Origin: Collinsella sp.
GTDB taxonomy: Bacteria; Actinomycetota; Coriobacteriia; Coriobacteriales; Coriobacteriaceae
NCBI GenBank assembly: GCA_031295385.1
Contig: JAUMOL010000007.1
Location: forward strand, 62,001 to 126,000
Reading direction: 5' to 3'
Length of the DNA stretch: 64,000 nt
The notes under the pieces: generated by a model
Databases searched by the model: none
Seen by the model: the letters and a program-made list of their open reading frames with translations, nothing else
What the model was told of the DNA's origin: nothing
Program-made: the position numbers and the translations under genes
Shown: piece by piece, positions 39,284 through 49,321 of the stretch
How positions within the stretch are numbered: the first letter of the stretch is position 1
Layout of the letters: every line of letters starts with the position of its first letter

Positions 39284-42200
39284 ATGCGGGCGAAACGAGC
39301 TGTCGCGATAGCGCTGACCGGACTCATGCTGTTTGAAGCATCCCCGGTGCCCCAGATCTCCCAGGCGCTGACCATCCAGAACGCCGCCGCAGTCCGCCAG
39401 CTGATGAGCACCCTCACCGCTTCGACCGCGTATGCCGATACCTCCGAAAACGCGGGGGGGGGGACGCTCCAGGTAGACACCGCTGCAAGCACCGAGGCCA
39501 GCGGAGCCGATGCCGCGGATTCGTCCGCCGCGACCGGCTCCGGTGCCTCAGCGGATAGCGTCTCCAACGCCGATGTCACCGCGGATGCCGACGCCCCCGC
39601 AACCACGAGCGACGCCGCGACCGCCGATGCCCCCGCTCCCGCGGACGCCATCACGGCAACCAACCAGCCCACCGCTCAGCCCGCCGCCCAAACCGCCACG
39701 GACGCCGCCGTCGAAGACGCCGCCCAGGACCTGGCGCAGCTCGCCGGCCGCGACTTCCAAGGCCAGGTCACCAAAACCATCAACGGCAAGACCTATATCC
39801 TGATTGGCAACGAGCAGCAGCTGCGCGCGATAGGCTCGGGCAAGAAGGTCACACGTCCGGTCTGGGAGATCACGCAGGAGTACCGGAAGACGGGCTTGAT
39901 TAAAGGCGGCTGGGTCGATGTCGAGGGCTCCAAAACCGAGATTTACGCGGGTGACGCGGACCTTTCCGCGACCTCCAAATTGGACGAGGGCTCGAGCGAG
40001 AAATCGGATGAGCTGGGTGTCAGCCTTGCGGGTCACACTCGCAAACGCTACGTGACCCTTGACGACTATGGCAACGAGGTCAAGGCCGACGGCAACGCGA
40101 CAAGCTCGACGCTGACCTACGCCGCCGACGCCAACTACATAATCTTCCGAAACATCGACGTGGGCTCCGACGCGGCCAGCGGCACCTCATCCAACGCGAC
40201 CTGGACCCCGCTCATGTTCAGTGGCACCATGCTCGGCGCGGCGACCACCACCGACGCCGCTAAGACCGCCGGCGCGCTCTGGTCCACCATTAACGCCGAC
40301 GGCATCTCCACCAACGACACTGCCCAGCGTCCCGTCATCTCCAATGTAAACGTCACTCAGACTGGCAAGCTCGATGTCTCCAGCCACACGGGCATCGGAT
40401 TCTTCGGCACCGTTTCGCACAAGCTCAGCGAAACCAATCCGTTTATCGGGTCCGCTACACCCGCATACGTGAACAACATCAAGCTTCGGGACGTCTCTGT
40501 TGCTAACGAATCCACCAAGGTCAAGGTCGATCAGACGCTCATCAGCTCACTCCTCGGCGTACTCGGCACCGTGGTGGGCGGCCTCGTCAGCACCCTGTTG
40601 AAGATTCTTACACTCGGCAAGGTTGACCTCAGTGGCCTTATTGAGTCCCTGTTGAACGTTCGCGCCGCCGATCCCTCTTCGCTCGCCACGGGTGCCTTCG
40701 CCGGGCGCATCGTGGGTGAGGTCACGGTCGACAAATGCGAGGTCGAGGGCGCGAGCGTGTCGAGTGCGGCGGACATGACGGGCGGCTTCGCAGGCTACGT
40801 TAAGGGAGAGGTCAAGTACGATATCCTCTCCGATGCGCTGGGCGACATCGTCAAGCTCCTGACAAACATCCTGAACCTCATCCCTGGCCTAGGCCTGGGC
40901 GACCTCATCACCCTGCTGCTCAACAACAACATCATCAAGGCGAGCCAGCTGCTCCCCGTGGCCTACTACAACCCCACGATCTCGAAATCGGGCGTCGTAA
41001 ACTTCGCCAGCGGCACCGTCCTGGGCTCCGCTGGCAAGAACTACGCTGGCGGCTTCGCGGGCGTGCAGGCCGGTACCATCGTCACCGACGCCTATATACA
41101 GAGTGACGTCGCCTACACCGTGCGCGCCAAGGCATACGCCGGCGGCTTTGCGGGCGTCATCCGCGACGACGTGATGGAGGGCGCGCTCTCCGATTTGGGC
41201 GTAGACCTGCCAAGCCTCGCGAGGCTTGCCATTCCGCAGAGCATCGTCGCGACCTCCTCGCTCACTGCGGACGTCACGGTCGAGGGTGGCTCGTATGCCG
41301 GCGGCTTTGCGGGCGCCATGGCTGGCAGCCACGCGGTGAACGATAGCCTTACGGGTGCGGTCAACGTCACGGCCTCGGGCATTCAGGACGGCACGGCCGA
41401 CATGCTCGCCTACGCGGGCGGCTTCACTGGTGCGGCGACGCTCGGCTGGGCGATGGACCTCGGCGCGGGTGACTACAAGAACACGAATCTGCTGAATGGT
41501 GTGGGCGGCCTGCTGAAGGGCCTGCTCGGCTCGGAGGATCAGAGCAAGGCATCGACCCTGCTTTCCCTTGCGGGCCTGAATGAGTCCGAGATCCTCGGCG
41601 CGCAGATGGCCGGCACCTTCATGGTGTCCTCGGCCAATGACTATGCCGGCGGCATGGTGGGGCGCGGCACAGGCCCGGTCATCGCGAGCTCCGATACGGC
41701 GCACGTGGGCGGCCTCGCGTTCTACAAGCAGGGCAAGCTCGACGCCACTGCGGTCGCCAGCCGTACCACCTCGCTCACCGGTCTTGACTCCGTCACGGCC
41801 AAGGGCAGCTACGCCGGCGGCATCGCGGGCATGCTTGTCCCCGGTGCCGTGGCGGCGCTGCTGAACGACACCCTCGGCTTGGGTGCGATTGGCCAGAAGC
41901 TCGGCGACGGCCAGTTCAAGATGTTCGAGGTATCGAACGTGACGGTTGCGGGCGCCACGGACGGTGCGACCGTCTCCGTGGACGGGTGCTACGCTGGCGG
42001 CGCCATCGGCTGCGCGACTGGCGGCGACGTGGACGCCACGACCCTCACCGGCGTGAAGCGGGTCGAGGCCAAGGGCGAGGCCGGCGGCTTCATCGGCTTT
42101 TCCGGCCCGAGCGACGCGGCCGACGTGGGCGGCCTCGACGTCCTCGGCCTCATCAAGGTCTCGGGCCTGCTCTCGGTGGCCAAGTATTCGGCGGTCGAGG

Positions 42201-45200
42201 TGACCGACAGTTCCGTTGCGGGCGTCACAGCCGGCATGACGGTGGCAGCGACCGGCGTGAACGCCGCGGGTGAGACGAACGTCTACGCGGCGGGCGGCTT
42301 CTTCGGACGCGCGAACAGCACCAAGTCGGCGAACGTTCACGCCACGGCCGTAAAGGCGGTCACTGCTGACGCCTCAACTTCGGACGGTGCGGCGGGCGGA
42401 TTCGTAGGCGTCTCGACTACGGGTGGCCTTGCGGATGCGGTGAACGGTGAGGGCGAGGACTCGGGAGTCCTCAAGAACCTTCTCGAGGGTGGTCTCATCT
42501 CCGTCGACGGTCTCGTGGGCGCCGTTCCCTACTTGCTGCCTAACTACCAGAACGCCACGGTGACGTTCGTGAACGGCGGTAGCGTTGAAGCAGATATCGC
42601 CGGAGGTTTCGCGGGAGACTTCCAGGGCGGTAAGGTCAATATCTACACCGACGATGACCTCAAGGACGCAACGGGTGCGTACGCCCGTGCGAAGACCGCG
42701 GCCGAGCAGTCCCCCTGGGGCGTCATCAACATCGACCACGTGACAGGCGGCGCGTACGCTGGCGGCTGGGGTGGTCGCGTGACCTCGGGTGCGCTCGCGA
42801 GCGCGGGCAAGGGCGGAATCAGCCTGCTCGGCAAACTCGGCACAGTGGATATCGCCCAGCTGCTCGACGTGGTCGAGGGGTACGTGCCCCTCATCAACCG
42901 CTCCGGCGTGCTGTCGAACGCGGACACGGTGGCCGCGGATGCCTCGGGCGCCAGGCCGAGCGATGCCGCCAACCCTGGCCTCGTCGTCTCTGCCTCGCGC
43001 CTCGATGACACGGCCTCCCAGTCCGGCACGGCCGGCGGCTATATCGGCTATGGCTCCGGCGTGCAGGTGAGCCACTCCAACGTGACGCAACTGCGCCATA
43101 CCGCGGTGACCGAGCCGAAGGATCTCGAGGGCACGGACGGCAGCAGCTACTTCGGTAATAAGAGCTCCTACGCCGTCACCGCCCCGCGCTACGCCGGCGG
43201 ATACATCGGCCACATGGACGTGGGCTCCGCGGCCTCCGTGGGCGACGGCCTGTCGCTGCTGGGAACGACCCTGCGGCTCACCGACGTGCTCGGCGTGGTG
43301 CGTGCCGTGGTCTCCACCATCGAGCACTCCGACGTGACGGGCGGCACGGGCGGTTTCGCCGTGCGCGCGAGCTCCGGTGCCACGGGCTCCGAGATCGGCG
43401 ACGCGGGCGGTTTCGCGGGCCTTGTCTCCGGCGGGCACATCCAGGATTCAAACTCCTACAACTTCTCCTACGTGATCGGCCAGATTTCGGCGGGCGGCTA
43501 TGCCGGGCAGATCGAGCCGGGCGACGTGGCGCGCGTGCTGGGCGAGCTGAACACCGGTAAGGACAACGAGTCCGCACTGGCCAAGCTGCTGCACGGCCTG
43601 GTGAGCACCAACGGCGCCCTCGCGTCGCTCGTACAGGACTTCGTGCCCACGGTTCGCAACTCCGAGACCACGTCCATCCCCTGCGGCGGCGCCGTGCGCG
43701 CGCAGGCCGCCAGCACCGAGAGCGTGCAGCGCGGCATGGCAGGCGGCTACGTGGGGCATAACCTCGGCGGTCACATCTGGGGCGCCAGCAACGCGCCGTG
43801 GACGAGCGCCGCGTCGTGGGAGTCCGAGAAGGACGGCAGCAACCACTACACCGGCACCCAGCGCGACGCCATGGCCGAGCGCATCCGCAGCGTCTACGGC
43901 GCCGAGATGGCCGGCGGTTTCACGGGCTATATGGAGCCTGGCGACACTGCCAAGACGGGGAGCGTCAGCCTGCTCTTCGGCCTGGTGAAGGCCAACAATA
44001 TCCTGGGCGCTCTGCAGGTGGCCTATCCCACCGAGGAGAACACGCAGGTCACGGGCCCCGTGCGCGGCATCAGCCTCGAGACGTGGAATAGCTGGTCTCA
44101 GCACGTTGCCTCTAAGGGCTACTATGGCGGCGATTTCTACGGCAAGACGTTCACCACCGAGGATGAGCTCGCGGCCTTCCTCGCTGATTACGTCTATGGT
44201 ACTAATGTGGTTGCTGGGCGCGCTGCATACGAGAACAAGGCGAACACCATGCACGGCGGTGTGGCCGGCGGCTACGTGGGCCTCATGCGCGGTGGCACCG
44301 TCACCAACGGCCGGGCCTTCGACACCAAGACCGTGCGCGCCATGCGCGCGGCGGGCGGCTTTGCCGGCCGCATGGAGACGGGCGGCGCCGTGGAGCTGGG
44401 CGGCGTGAAGGTGCTCGGACTGAACCTCAACCTCGGCCAGCTGCTCAACGTGGCCCAGGTGCTCGTTCCGGTGGTGAAGAGCTCCAGCGTGCAGGGCTTC
44501 CGCACGGGCATGGCCGTCAAGGCCACGGGTACCGACTTCAAGCACGAGACCGGCTTTGCCGGCGGCTACGTGGGCTACGCCTCTGGCGCGCAGCTGTGGG
44601 GCGACGCCACGTTCTCCGATGCCGACGAGGATGCCAACCGCTGGTCCATCGGCGCCACGCACAGCGGCTACACCGCTACGGGCGACAACGTCACCAACCT
44701 GCGCAAGGTCTCGGGCGCTAACTGCGTGGGCGGCTACGCGGGCCTCATGACGGCCGCGGGCGTGGCGGACGTGAACACCAATACGTCCTCGGGTCTGTTG
44801 CAGAAGATCTTGGACACGCTCATCGATACGCCGAACGACCTTGCGCAGGTGCTCCAAGCCACGCTGTCCACCGTGCGCGGTGCGAGTGTCTCCGCCGTGA
44901 CGGCGGGGGACGGCGCAACCGATGCCCAGCGGAACGCCGCAGCCTGGGGTTTCACAGTCGACGGCTCCTATAAGGAAGGCAACGCCACCAAGTACGCCCG
45001 CGCGGCGGGCGGCTTCGCGGGATCGATGAAGGCCGTGGTCGCGGGCACGAAGGACCGGGACGAGGGCGCAACGGACGCCGTTACCAACACACTGCAGGTC
45101 ATCGGCCTGCGCGGCGTGGAGGGCGGCCAGTACGCGGGCGGATTCTTCGGCCAGGCGGACATCGAGAGCGTGGCCTCCGTGGCGGGCGGCGACGGCGATG

Positions 45201-47563
45201 CCAACGGCGACCAGTCCACGAGCCTGCTGCTCAAGCTGCTGAAGGCTGGCAACATCTCCGCGCTCGACGCCTTCCGCACCTACGTGTACCACGCGAACGT
45301 GGCGGGCGTGGCAGACGGCTTCCAGGTCCGCGCGCACGATGCCAGCAAGCAAGGCATGCTCGATTCCACGCGCTTCACAGGCGTGGCCGGTGGCTTCGGC
45401 GGCGCGCTCATCAACGGCAGCGTGAAGAACGCGACCGTCGCCAACCTGTCCTCCGTGGAGGGCGTCAACTACACGGGCGGCTTCATCGGGCATCTGGGCA
45501 AGGGTGGCACGGTGGACGCGGACAAGGTCGGCGTCCTGTCGAACCTCAACCTCCTCGGCGCCACCGCGGGCGTGCTCGACATCTGGGGCTCCCACGTCGA
45601 GAACTCCAGCGTGACGGGCATCGCCGACGGCTACACGGTGACGTCGACGCATCGGGGCGCTGACTACGGCCGCGGCACCGAGGCCGCGAGCGGTCGCGAG
45701 GCCGCGGGCGGTTTCGCGGGCTACGCCGACCTGGCGCGCGTGAAGGACTGCACGGTCACCAACCTCAAGAAGGTCGCGAGCGGTGAGGTCGCCGGCGGCT
45801 TCGTGGGCGAGACCAAGCGCGCATACCTGGTGGATGCGCAGGTTAGCTCCGTACTGGTGGACGGTCTGCTGGTGATCGTGAACGCGCTGCTGAAGCTACT
45901 CTACGCGAATCAGCTCCAGAACCTGGGCGTCATCGACATAGGCAAGTGGTTCCCCGGCGTGAGCAAGGTCTTCGACCTCAAGGTGCTCGCCGAGGGCGAG
46001 ACGCTCTATGTGAACCTCTTCGGCCTGAAGGTCGGCGTGGCGCTGTCCCGCGCGGATACCGAGAACAAGCAGCAGACTGACGTGGCGATCATCACCATCG
46101 GCGACTCCACCATCAAGCTGCCGTGTACGGAAAAAGGCGGCGTGGACACCAAGGGCGATCGCGCCAACATCGACGCGCAGCTCATCAAGGGCAACCGCAC
46201 GCGTGTGGAGAACTCCTCGGTCACGGGTATCGCGGTGGGCTATGACGTCTTCGGCGGCGGCGCGAGCCAGGCTGAGAACGGCGACGGGCTTGACGGCCTT
46301 ACCACGGGCTACGCGGGCGGTTTCGCCGGCCTGAACGACGAGGGCGTACTCGCGAACGACCACATGGTGCTCGCCGACGTGATCCGCGGCACGAGCGGCC
46401 TGGTGGACCCCTTCGCCAACACCAAGCTCAAGAGCGTGTGGGACTTCAACTCCATGAGCGACATCGTGGGCGAGAAGGACGGCAACTACAACTCGTACAA
46501 GATCTACCGCTCCAGGAACGAGAGCCTGGCCGACGCATTCACGTCGAACAGCAAGAATGGGGCGGCGAGCGCCACCTTCGCCAAGCGCGATGGCAACGCC
46601 GATGGCACCGGCATGGATGCCTTCACGGTGAGCCTGTTGAAGCCGGTGGACGCGAGCGGCAAGGCCTCCGTCAACACCTACGATGGCACCGTGCCCACGA
46701 GCGAGGCGTCCGGTGACGCGGACACCGCTTGGCTCGGCATCAAGGACGCCGTGCGCCAGAATGCGGACGGTAGCCAGAGGCAGGAGCTCAAGGCCTATGA
46801 ATCCGCCGCCAAGGCCGTGCTGATGCGGGACACCCCGGTGTCCGACAACGCCGGCGGCATCACGCCCGAGCCGGGCGAGGGGCAGGATCCGTGCGACACC
46901 TACGTGAAGCTCACGCTGCAAAAGGTGTGGGATGACCAAGGCAACAAGGCCGGCCTGCGGCCTGCGAGCATCAAGCTGACCGTGGTTGCGTCGTACAAGG
47001 ACGCTGCCGGGAATGTCGTGACGCCCGCGATCACGCTGAAGGATGGGTCGACCTGGACGAACCCGCACGAGGTGGAGCTGACCGGTAAGGACGCATCCAA
47101 CTGGTCCGACACCTGGCGCACGGTGATCGAGGGGCTGCCGGTGGCGGTGAAGGACGCTGACGGCGTCACACATTACCTGAACTATGCCGTGCAAGGTGAG
47201 GCCGTGAATGATGGCGCCGCCGCGCAGCCTGGCGTGCGGTTCGGCAAGGTCGAGGGCGGCAACACCGCGTACGTGCCGCCCGAGCAGGCCGGCTACAGCT
47301 CCGCGGTGGGCTCCGAGGCCAACACTCTCACGATCACCGTCACCAACACCCATCGCGATGCCCTGCCCGACACGGGCGGCCGCGGCATCTGGCTGTTCCT
47401 GATGATCGGTGCGGCGCTGGGCTGCGCCGGAGCCTACGAGGCGTGGCGTCGTCGGCGCGCGGGACAGCTCGCCGTGGCGGGCGCCCCGACTGCGGGCGCT
47501 ACGGTTACCGCGCTGCAGCCGCGGCCGGCCGGGGGCCACTTCCGTGACGGGGGTGCGCGATGA
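39284..47563 (+). CDS. Giant LPXTG surface adhesin with ~30 AGGF/YxG repeats and a Cna-B domain
   Basis: A 2759-residue secreted, wall-anchored protein. Residues 1-30 are a signal peptide; an Ala/Asp/Thr-rich stretch to ~150 follows. From ~430 to ~2430, YAGGFAG / AGGYVGxxxGG-type motifs recur about thirty times, each followed by a V-x-S/N-x strand; they resemble GLUG repeats, thought to form a long beta-solenoid. Residues ~2560-2690 hold a Cna-B-like domain (LQKVWDDQGNKAGLRP), then LPDTG (2694-2698), a hydrophobic helix, an RRRR stop and an unusually long 30-residue tail. ATG 39284 follows GGGGGAG. First gene of the pilus operon; sortase and pilins follow. Probably the tip or accessory adhesin. 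Confidence 0.88.
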   Translation: MRAKRAVAIALTGLMLFEASPVPQISQALTIQNAAAVRQLMSTLTASTAYADTSENAGGGTLQVDTAASTEASGADAADSSAATGSGASADSVSNADVTADADAPATTSDAATADAPAPADAITATNQPTAQPAAQTATDAAVEDAAQDLAQLAGRDFQGQVTKTINGKTYILIGNEQQLRAIGSGKKVTRPVWEITQEYRKTGLIKGGWVDVEGSKTEIYAGDADLSATSKLDEGSSEKSDELGVSLAGHTRKRYVTLDDYGNEVKADGNATSSTLTYAADANYIIFRNIDVGSDAASGTSSNATWTPLMFSGTMLGAATTTDAAKTAGALWSTINADGISTNDTAQRPVISNVNVTQTGKLDVSSHTGIGFFGTVSHKLSETNPFIGSATPAYVNNIKLRDVSVANESTKVKVDQTLISSLLGVLGTVVGGLVSTLLKILTLGKVDLSGLIESLLNVRAADPSSLATGAFAGRIVGEVTVDKCEVEGASVSSAADMTGGFAGYVKGEVKYDILSDALGDIVKLLTNILNLIPGLGLGDLITLLLNNNIIKASQLLPVAYYNPTISKSGVVNFASGTVLGSAGKNYAGGFAGVQAGTIVTDAYIQSDVAYTVRAKAYAGGFAGVIRDDVMEGALSDLGVDLPSLARLAIPQSIVATSSLTADVTVEGGSYAGGFAGAMAGSHAVNDSLTGAVNVTASGIQDGTADMLAYAGGFTGAATLGWAMDLGAGDYKNTNLLNGVGGLLKGLLGSEDQSKASTLLSLAGLNESEILGAQMAGTFMVSSANDYAGGMVGRGTGPVIASSDTAHVGGLAFYKQGKLDATAVASRTTSLTGLDSVTAKGSYAGGIAGMLVPGAVAALLNDTLGLGAIGQKLGDGQFKMFEVSNVTVAGATDGATVSVDGCYAGGAIGCATGGDVDATTLTGVKRVEAKGEAGGFIGFSGPSDAADVGGLDVLGLIKVSGLLSVAKYSAVEVTDSSVAGVTAGMTVAATGVNAAGETNVYAAGGFFGRANSTKSANVHATAVKAVTADASTSDGAAGGFVGVSTTGGLADAVNGEGEDSGVLKNLLEGGLISVDGLVGAVPYLLPNYQNATVTFVNGGSVEADIAGGFAGDFQGGKVNIYTDDDLKDATGAYARAKTAAEQSPWGVINIDHVTGGAYAGGWGGRVTSGALASAGKGGISLLGKLGTVDIAQLLDVVEGYVPLINRSGVLSNADTVAADASGARPSDAANPGLVVSASRLDDTASQSGTAGGYIGYGSGVQVSHSNVTQLRHTAVTEPKDLEGTDGSSYFGNKSSYAVTAPRYAGGYIGHMDVGSAASVGDGLSLLGTTLRLTDVLGVVRAVVSTIEHSDVTGGTGGFAVRASSGATGSEIGDAGGFAGLVSGGHIQDSNSYNFSYVIGQISAGGYAGQIEPGDVARVLGELNTGKDNESALAKLLHGLVSTNGALASLVQDFVPTVRNSETTSIPCGGAVRAQAASTESVQRGMAGGYVGHNLGGHIWGASNAPWTSAASWESEKDGSNHYTGTQRDAMAERIRSVYGAEMAGGFTGYMEPGDTAKTGSVSLLFGLVKANNILGALQVAYPTEENTQVTGPVRGISLETWNSWSQHVASKGYYGGDFYGKTFTTEDELAAFLADYVYGTNVVAGRAAYENKANTMHGGVAGGYVGLMRGGTVTNGRAFDTKTVRAMRAAGGFAGRMETGGAVELGGVKVLGLNLNLGQLLNVAQVLVPVVKSSSVQGFRTGMAVKATGTDFKHETGFAGGYVGYASGAQLWGDATFSDADEDANRWSIGATHSGYTATGDNVTNLRKVSGANCVGGYAGLMTAAGVADVNTNTSSGLLQKILDTLIDTPNDLAQVLQATLSTVRGASVSAVTAGDGATDAQRNAAAWGFTVDGSYKEGNATKYARAAGGFAGSMKAVVAGTKDRDEGATDAVTNTLQVIGLRGVEGGQYAGGFFGQADIESVASVAGGDGDANGDQSTSLLLKLLKAGNISALDAFRTYVYHANVAGVADGFQVRAHDASKQGMLDSTRFTGVAGGFGGALINGSVKNATVANLSSVEGVNYTGGFIGHLGKGGTVDADKVGVLSNLNLLGATAGVLDIWGSHVENSSVTGIADGYTVTSTHRGADYGRGTEAASGREAAGGFAGYADLARVKDCTVTNLKKVASGEVAGGFVGETKRAYLVDAQVSSVLVDGLLVIVNALLKLLYANQLQNLGVIDIGKWFPGVSKVFDLKVLAEGETLYVNLFGLKVGVALSRADTENKQQTDVAIITIGDSTIKLPCTEKGGVDTKGDRANIDAQLIKGNRTRVENSSVTGIAVGYDVFGGGASQAENGDGLDGLTTGYAGGFAGLNDEGVLANDHMVLADVIRGTSGLVDPFANTKLKSVWDFNSMSDIVGEKDGNYNSYKIYRSRNESLADAFTSNSKNGAASATFAKRDGNADGTGMDAFTVSLLKPVDASGKASVNTYDGTVPTSEASGDADTAWLGIKDAVRQNADGSQRQELKAYESAAKAVLMRDTPVSDNAGGITPEPGEGQDPCDTYVKLTLQKVWDDQGNKAGLRPASIKLTVVASYKDAAGNVVTPAITLKDGSTWTNPHEVELTGKDASNWSDTWRTVIEGLPVAVKDADGVTHYLNYAVQGEAVNDGAAAQPGVRFGKVEGGNTAYVPPEQAGYSSAVGSEANTLTITVTNTHRDALPDTGGRGIWLFLMIGAALGCAGAYEAWRRRRAGQLAVAGAPTAGATVTALQPRPAGGHFRDGGAR
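39454..39463 (+). repeat. G10 tract in the adhesin coding region (candidate phase-variation switch)
   Basis: Ten consecutive G's at codons 57-60 (Ala-Gly-Gly-Gly). The frame is ON in this sequence; a gain or loss of one base would stop translation. Such long G runs are rare in coding DNA and slip during replication. Confidence 0.75.
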
Positions 47564-47721
47564 ACGATTCGACGAGCGGGCTGCCGCGCACGGGCGTGCG
47601 CGGCAGGGGGAGGGCGCTTCGCGCGACCTCCGGGGGTTCCTCTCGACAGAGGGGCGCCACGCGCGGGATAGGCGAACGGGAAACAACGCGCGTCGGGAAC
47701 ACCGGCTCCGCGAGGATATAG
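47560..47721 (+). CDS. Small ORF with LPRTG near its start, overlapping the adhesin stop
   Basis: ATG at 47560 overlaps the adhesin TGA (ATGA) and the 53-residue frame reads MNDSTSGLPRTGVRGRGRAL and then a Ser/Arg-rich tail with TAG at 47719. It has an LPXTG-like motif but no membrane helix or signal, so anchoring is not expected. Translation by coupling is possible. It may be a remnant of a former anchored pilin end. Confidence 0.35.
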   Translation: MNDSTSGLPRTGVRGRGRALRATSGGSSRQRGATRGIGERETTRVGNTGSARI

Positions 47722-47761
47722 CTATGTGATCAATAAGGGAGATAGCGAGAAAGGAAGAAAG

Positions 47762-49291
47762 ATGACTACTATCTTCAAGAAAGCGCTGGTGCTGTTCGCG
47801 CTGGTAGCCGTGGCGCTCGTGGGCGCTGTGGCGATAGCCCCGGCGGAGGCTCAGGCCGCGACGGGCTCGTTCACGATCCAGAGCAAGAATGCCGAGTTCG
47901 CGGGCAAGACAGTGGCGGCGTACCAGATGTTCACGGTCGAGAACCCAGTCGTTGAGAACGGCAAGGTCACGAGTGCGACCTACACGCTGAACACCGCGTG
48001 GGAGGGTTTCTTCCAGGATAAGCTCAGCACCTCTGATACGGGCGCTGCGCTGTCTGAAAAGGCGTACAGCTATGTAAAGGACCTTGTCGATGGCAACAAG
48101 GGCGCCACGCTCGTGACGTTCGCCAAGGAAGCGGCTGATTACGTGAAGACCTCCAGCGGCATCACGGCTGCCGGTACCGCCAATGCCTCGACGACGGCTG
48201 ACAACGGCTACTATAAGGCCACCTTCACCGGCCTTGAGTACGGCTACTACATCTTCGCCCCGCAGGGCGGCTCCACGTCCGCTATGCGCGGCAACGACGC
48301 CATGCTCTACAACGTGGTCTCGGCTACGTCCGACCCGGTCGAGCTCAAGAGCGTGTACCCCGGTGTTACCAAGACCGTTGAGAACGGCGACAAGAGCGAC
48401 AACCACTCGAGCGCCCAGGTGGGCGACAAGGTGAGCTTCACCCTCAGGTCCGCGGTGCCCGATACCTCCGAGTACAACACCTACACGTTCGTCATCCACG
48501 ATACCCTGTCCACCGGCCTCACCTTCAATAACGACGTTAAGGTGACTGTTGGCGGCAGGGATTACACCATCTTCGTGAAGAAGTACGAGGAGGCAACGCG
48601 CTCTCTCTCGCTTGATTTCTCGAACGACATCAAGAACCTCACCGCCGGCGATGCCATCGTCGTGACCTACTCCGCCACCCTCAACGAGAACGCGGTCGTG
48701 GGCAAGGACAACCTCAACACCGCCCACGTCGAGTACAGCAACAATCCCGGTGGCACTGGCACCGGTACCTCCGAGCCGAGCAAGACCCACACTTATGACT
48801 TCGGCTTCGACCTCAAGAAGATCGGCGACAACGACGCCGTCCTCTCCGGCGCCGAGTTCCAGCTTCTTGGCACCGACGGCACCGCCATCACCCTCATCTC
48901 CGACGGCAACGACGGCTACCGCCCGATCAAGACCGGCGAAACCGGTGGCAACACGAACGTGACCACCCCCGAGAACGGCATCATCAAGTTCACCGGCCTG
49001 AAGGAGGGCGTCTACAAGCTCTCTGAGGTGAAGGCCCCGAGTGGCTACAACAAGCTCGCCGCCCCGGTCAAGGTCACCATCGCCGCGACCTACAACGCCG
49101 ACGGCACGCTCATCAACTACACCGTGACGGCCGACGGCGCGACGGGCACGACCGTCACCGTCAAGAACAACAAAGGCACCCTCCTGCCCTCCACCGGCGG
49201 CATGGGCACCGTGATCTTCACCGTCGCGGGTGCTGCGATCGTCATCGCCGGCGTGGCGTGGACCATCGCCCGTCGTCGCGCGCAGAACTAG
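47762..49291 (+). CDS. Major pilin subunit, isopeptide-forming, LPXTG-anchored
   Basis: A 509-residue fimbrial shaft protein. Signal peptide to ~Ala38 (AQAATGS). An N-terminal domain precedes VYPGVTKTVENG, then a D2-type isopeptide domain, then a SpaA-like Cna-B domain (FDLKKIGDNDAVLSGAEFQL) with the E-box YKLSEVKAPSGY, whose Glu aids Lys-Asn bond formation. LPSTG is at 476-480, then a helix and RRR. Class C sortase would polymerise it through a pilin-motif lysine, which I cannot pinpoint. ATG 47762 follows AAGGAAGAAAG. Overlaps none; 198 bp after the adhesin stop. Confidence 0.9.
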   Translation: MTTIFKKALVLFALVAVALVGAVAIAPAEAQAATGSFTIQSKNAEFAGKTVAAYQMFTVENPVVENGKVTSATYTLNTAWEGFFQDKLSTSDTGAALSEKAYSYVKDLVDGNKGATLVTFAKEAADYVKTSSGITAAGTANASTTADNGYYKATFTGLEYGYYIFAPQGGSTSAMRGNDAMLYNVVSATSDPVELKSVYPGVTKTVENGDKSDNHSSAQVGDKVSFTLRSAVPDTSEYNTYTFVIHDTLSTGLTFNNDVKVTVGGRDYTIFVKKYEEATRSLSLDFSNDIKNLTAGDAIVVTYSATLNENAVVGKDNLNTAHVEYSNNPGGTGTGTSEPSKTHTYDFGFDLKKIGDNDAVLSGAEFQLLGTDGTAITLISDGNDGYRPIKTGETGGNTNVTTPENGIIKFTGLKEGVYKLSEVKAPSGYNKLAAPVKVTIAATYNADGTLINYTVTADGATGTTVTVKNNKGTLLPSTGGMGTVIFTVAGAAIVIAGVAWTIARRRAQN

Positions 49292-49321
49292 CGCACGCTA
49301 TCTGAGCTGGGCTGACACGCT

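Noticed and set aside
45896..48790. 964-codon minus-strand frame across the adhesin end and the pilin
   Set aside because: It has no ribosome site or domain and covers two well-supported genes on the other strand.
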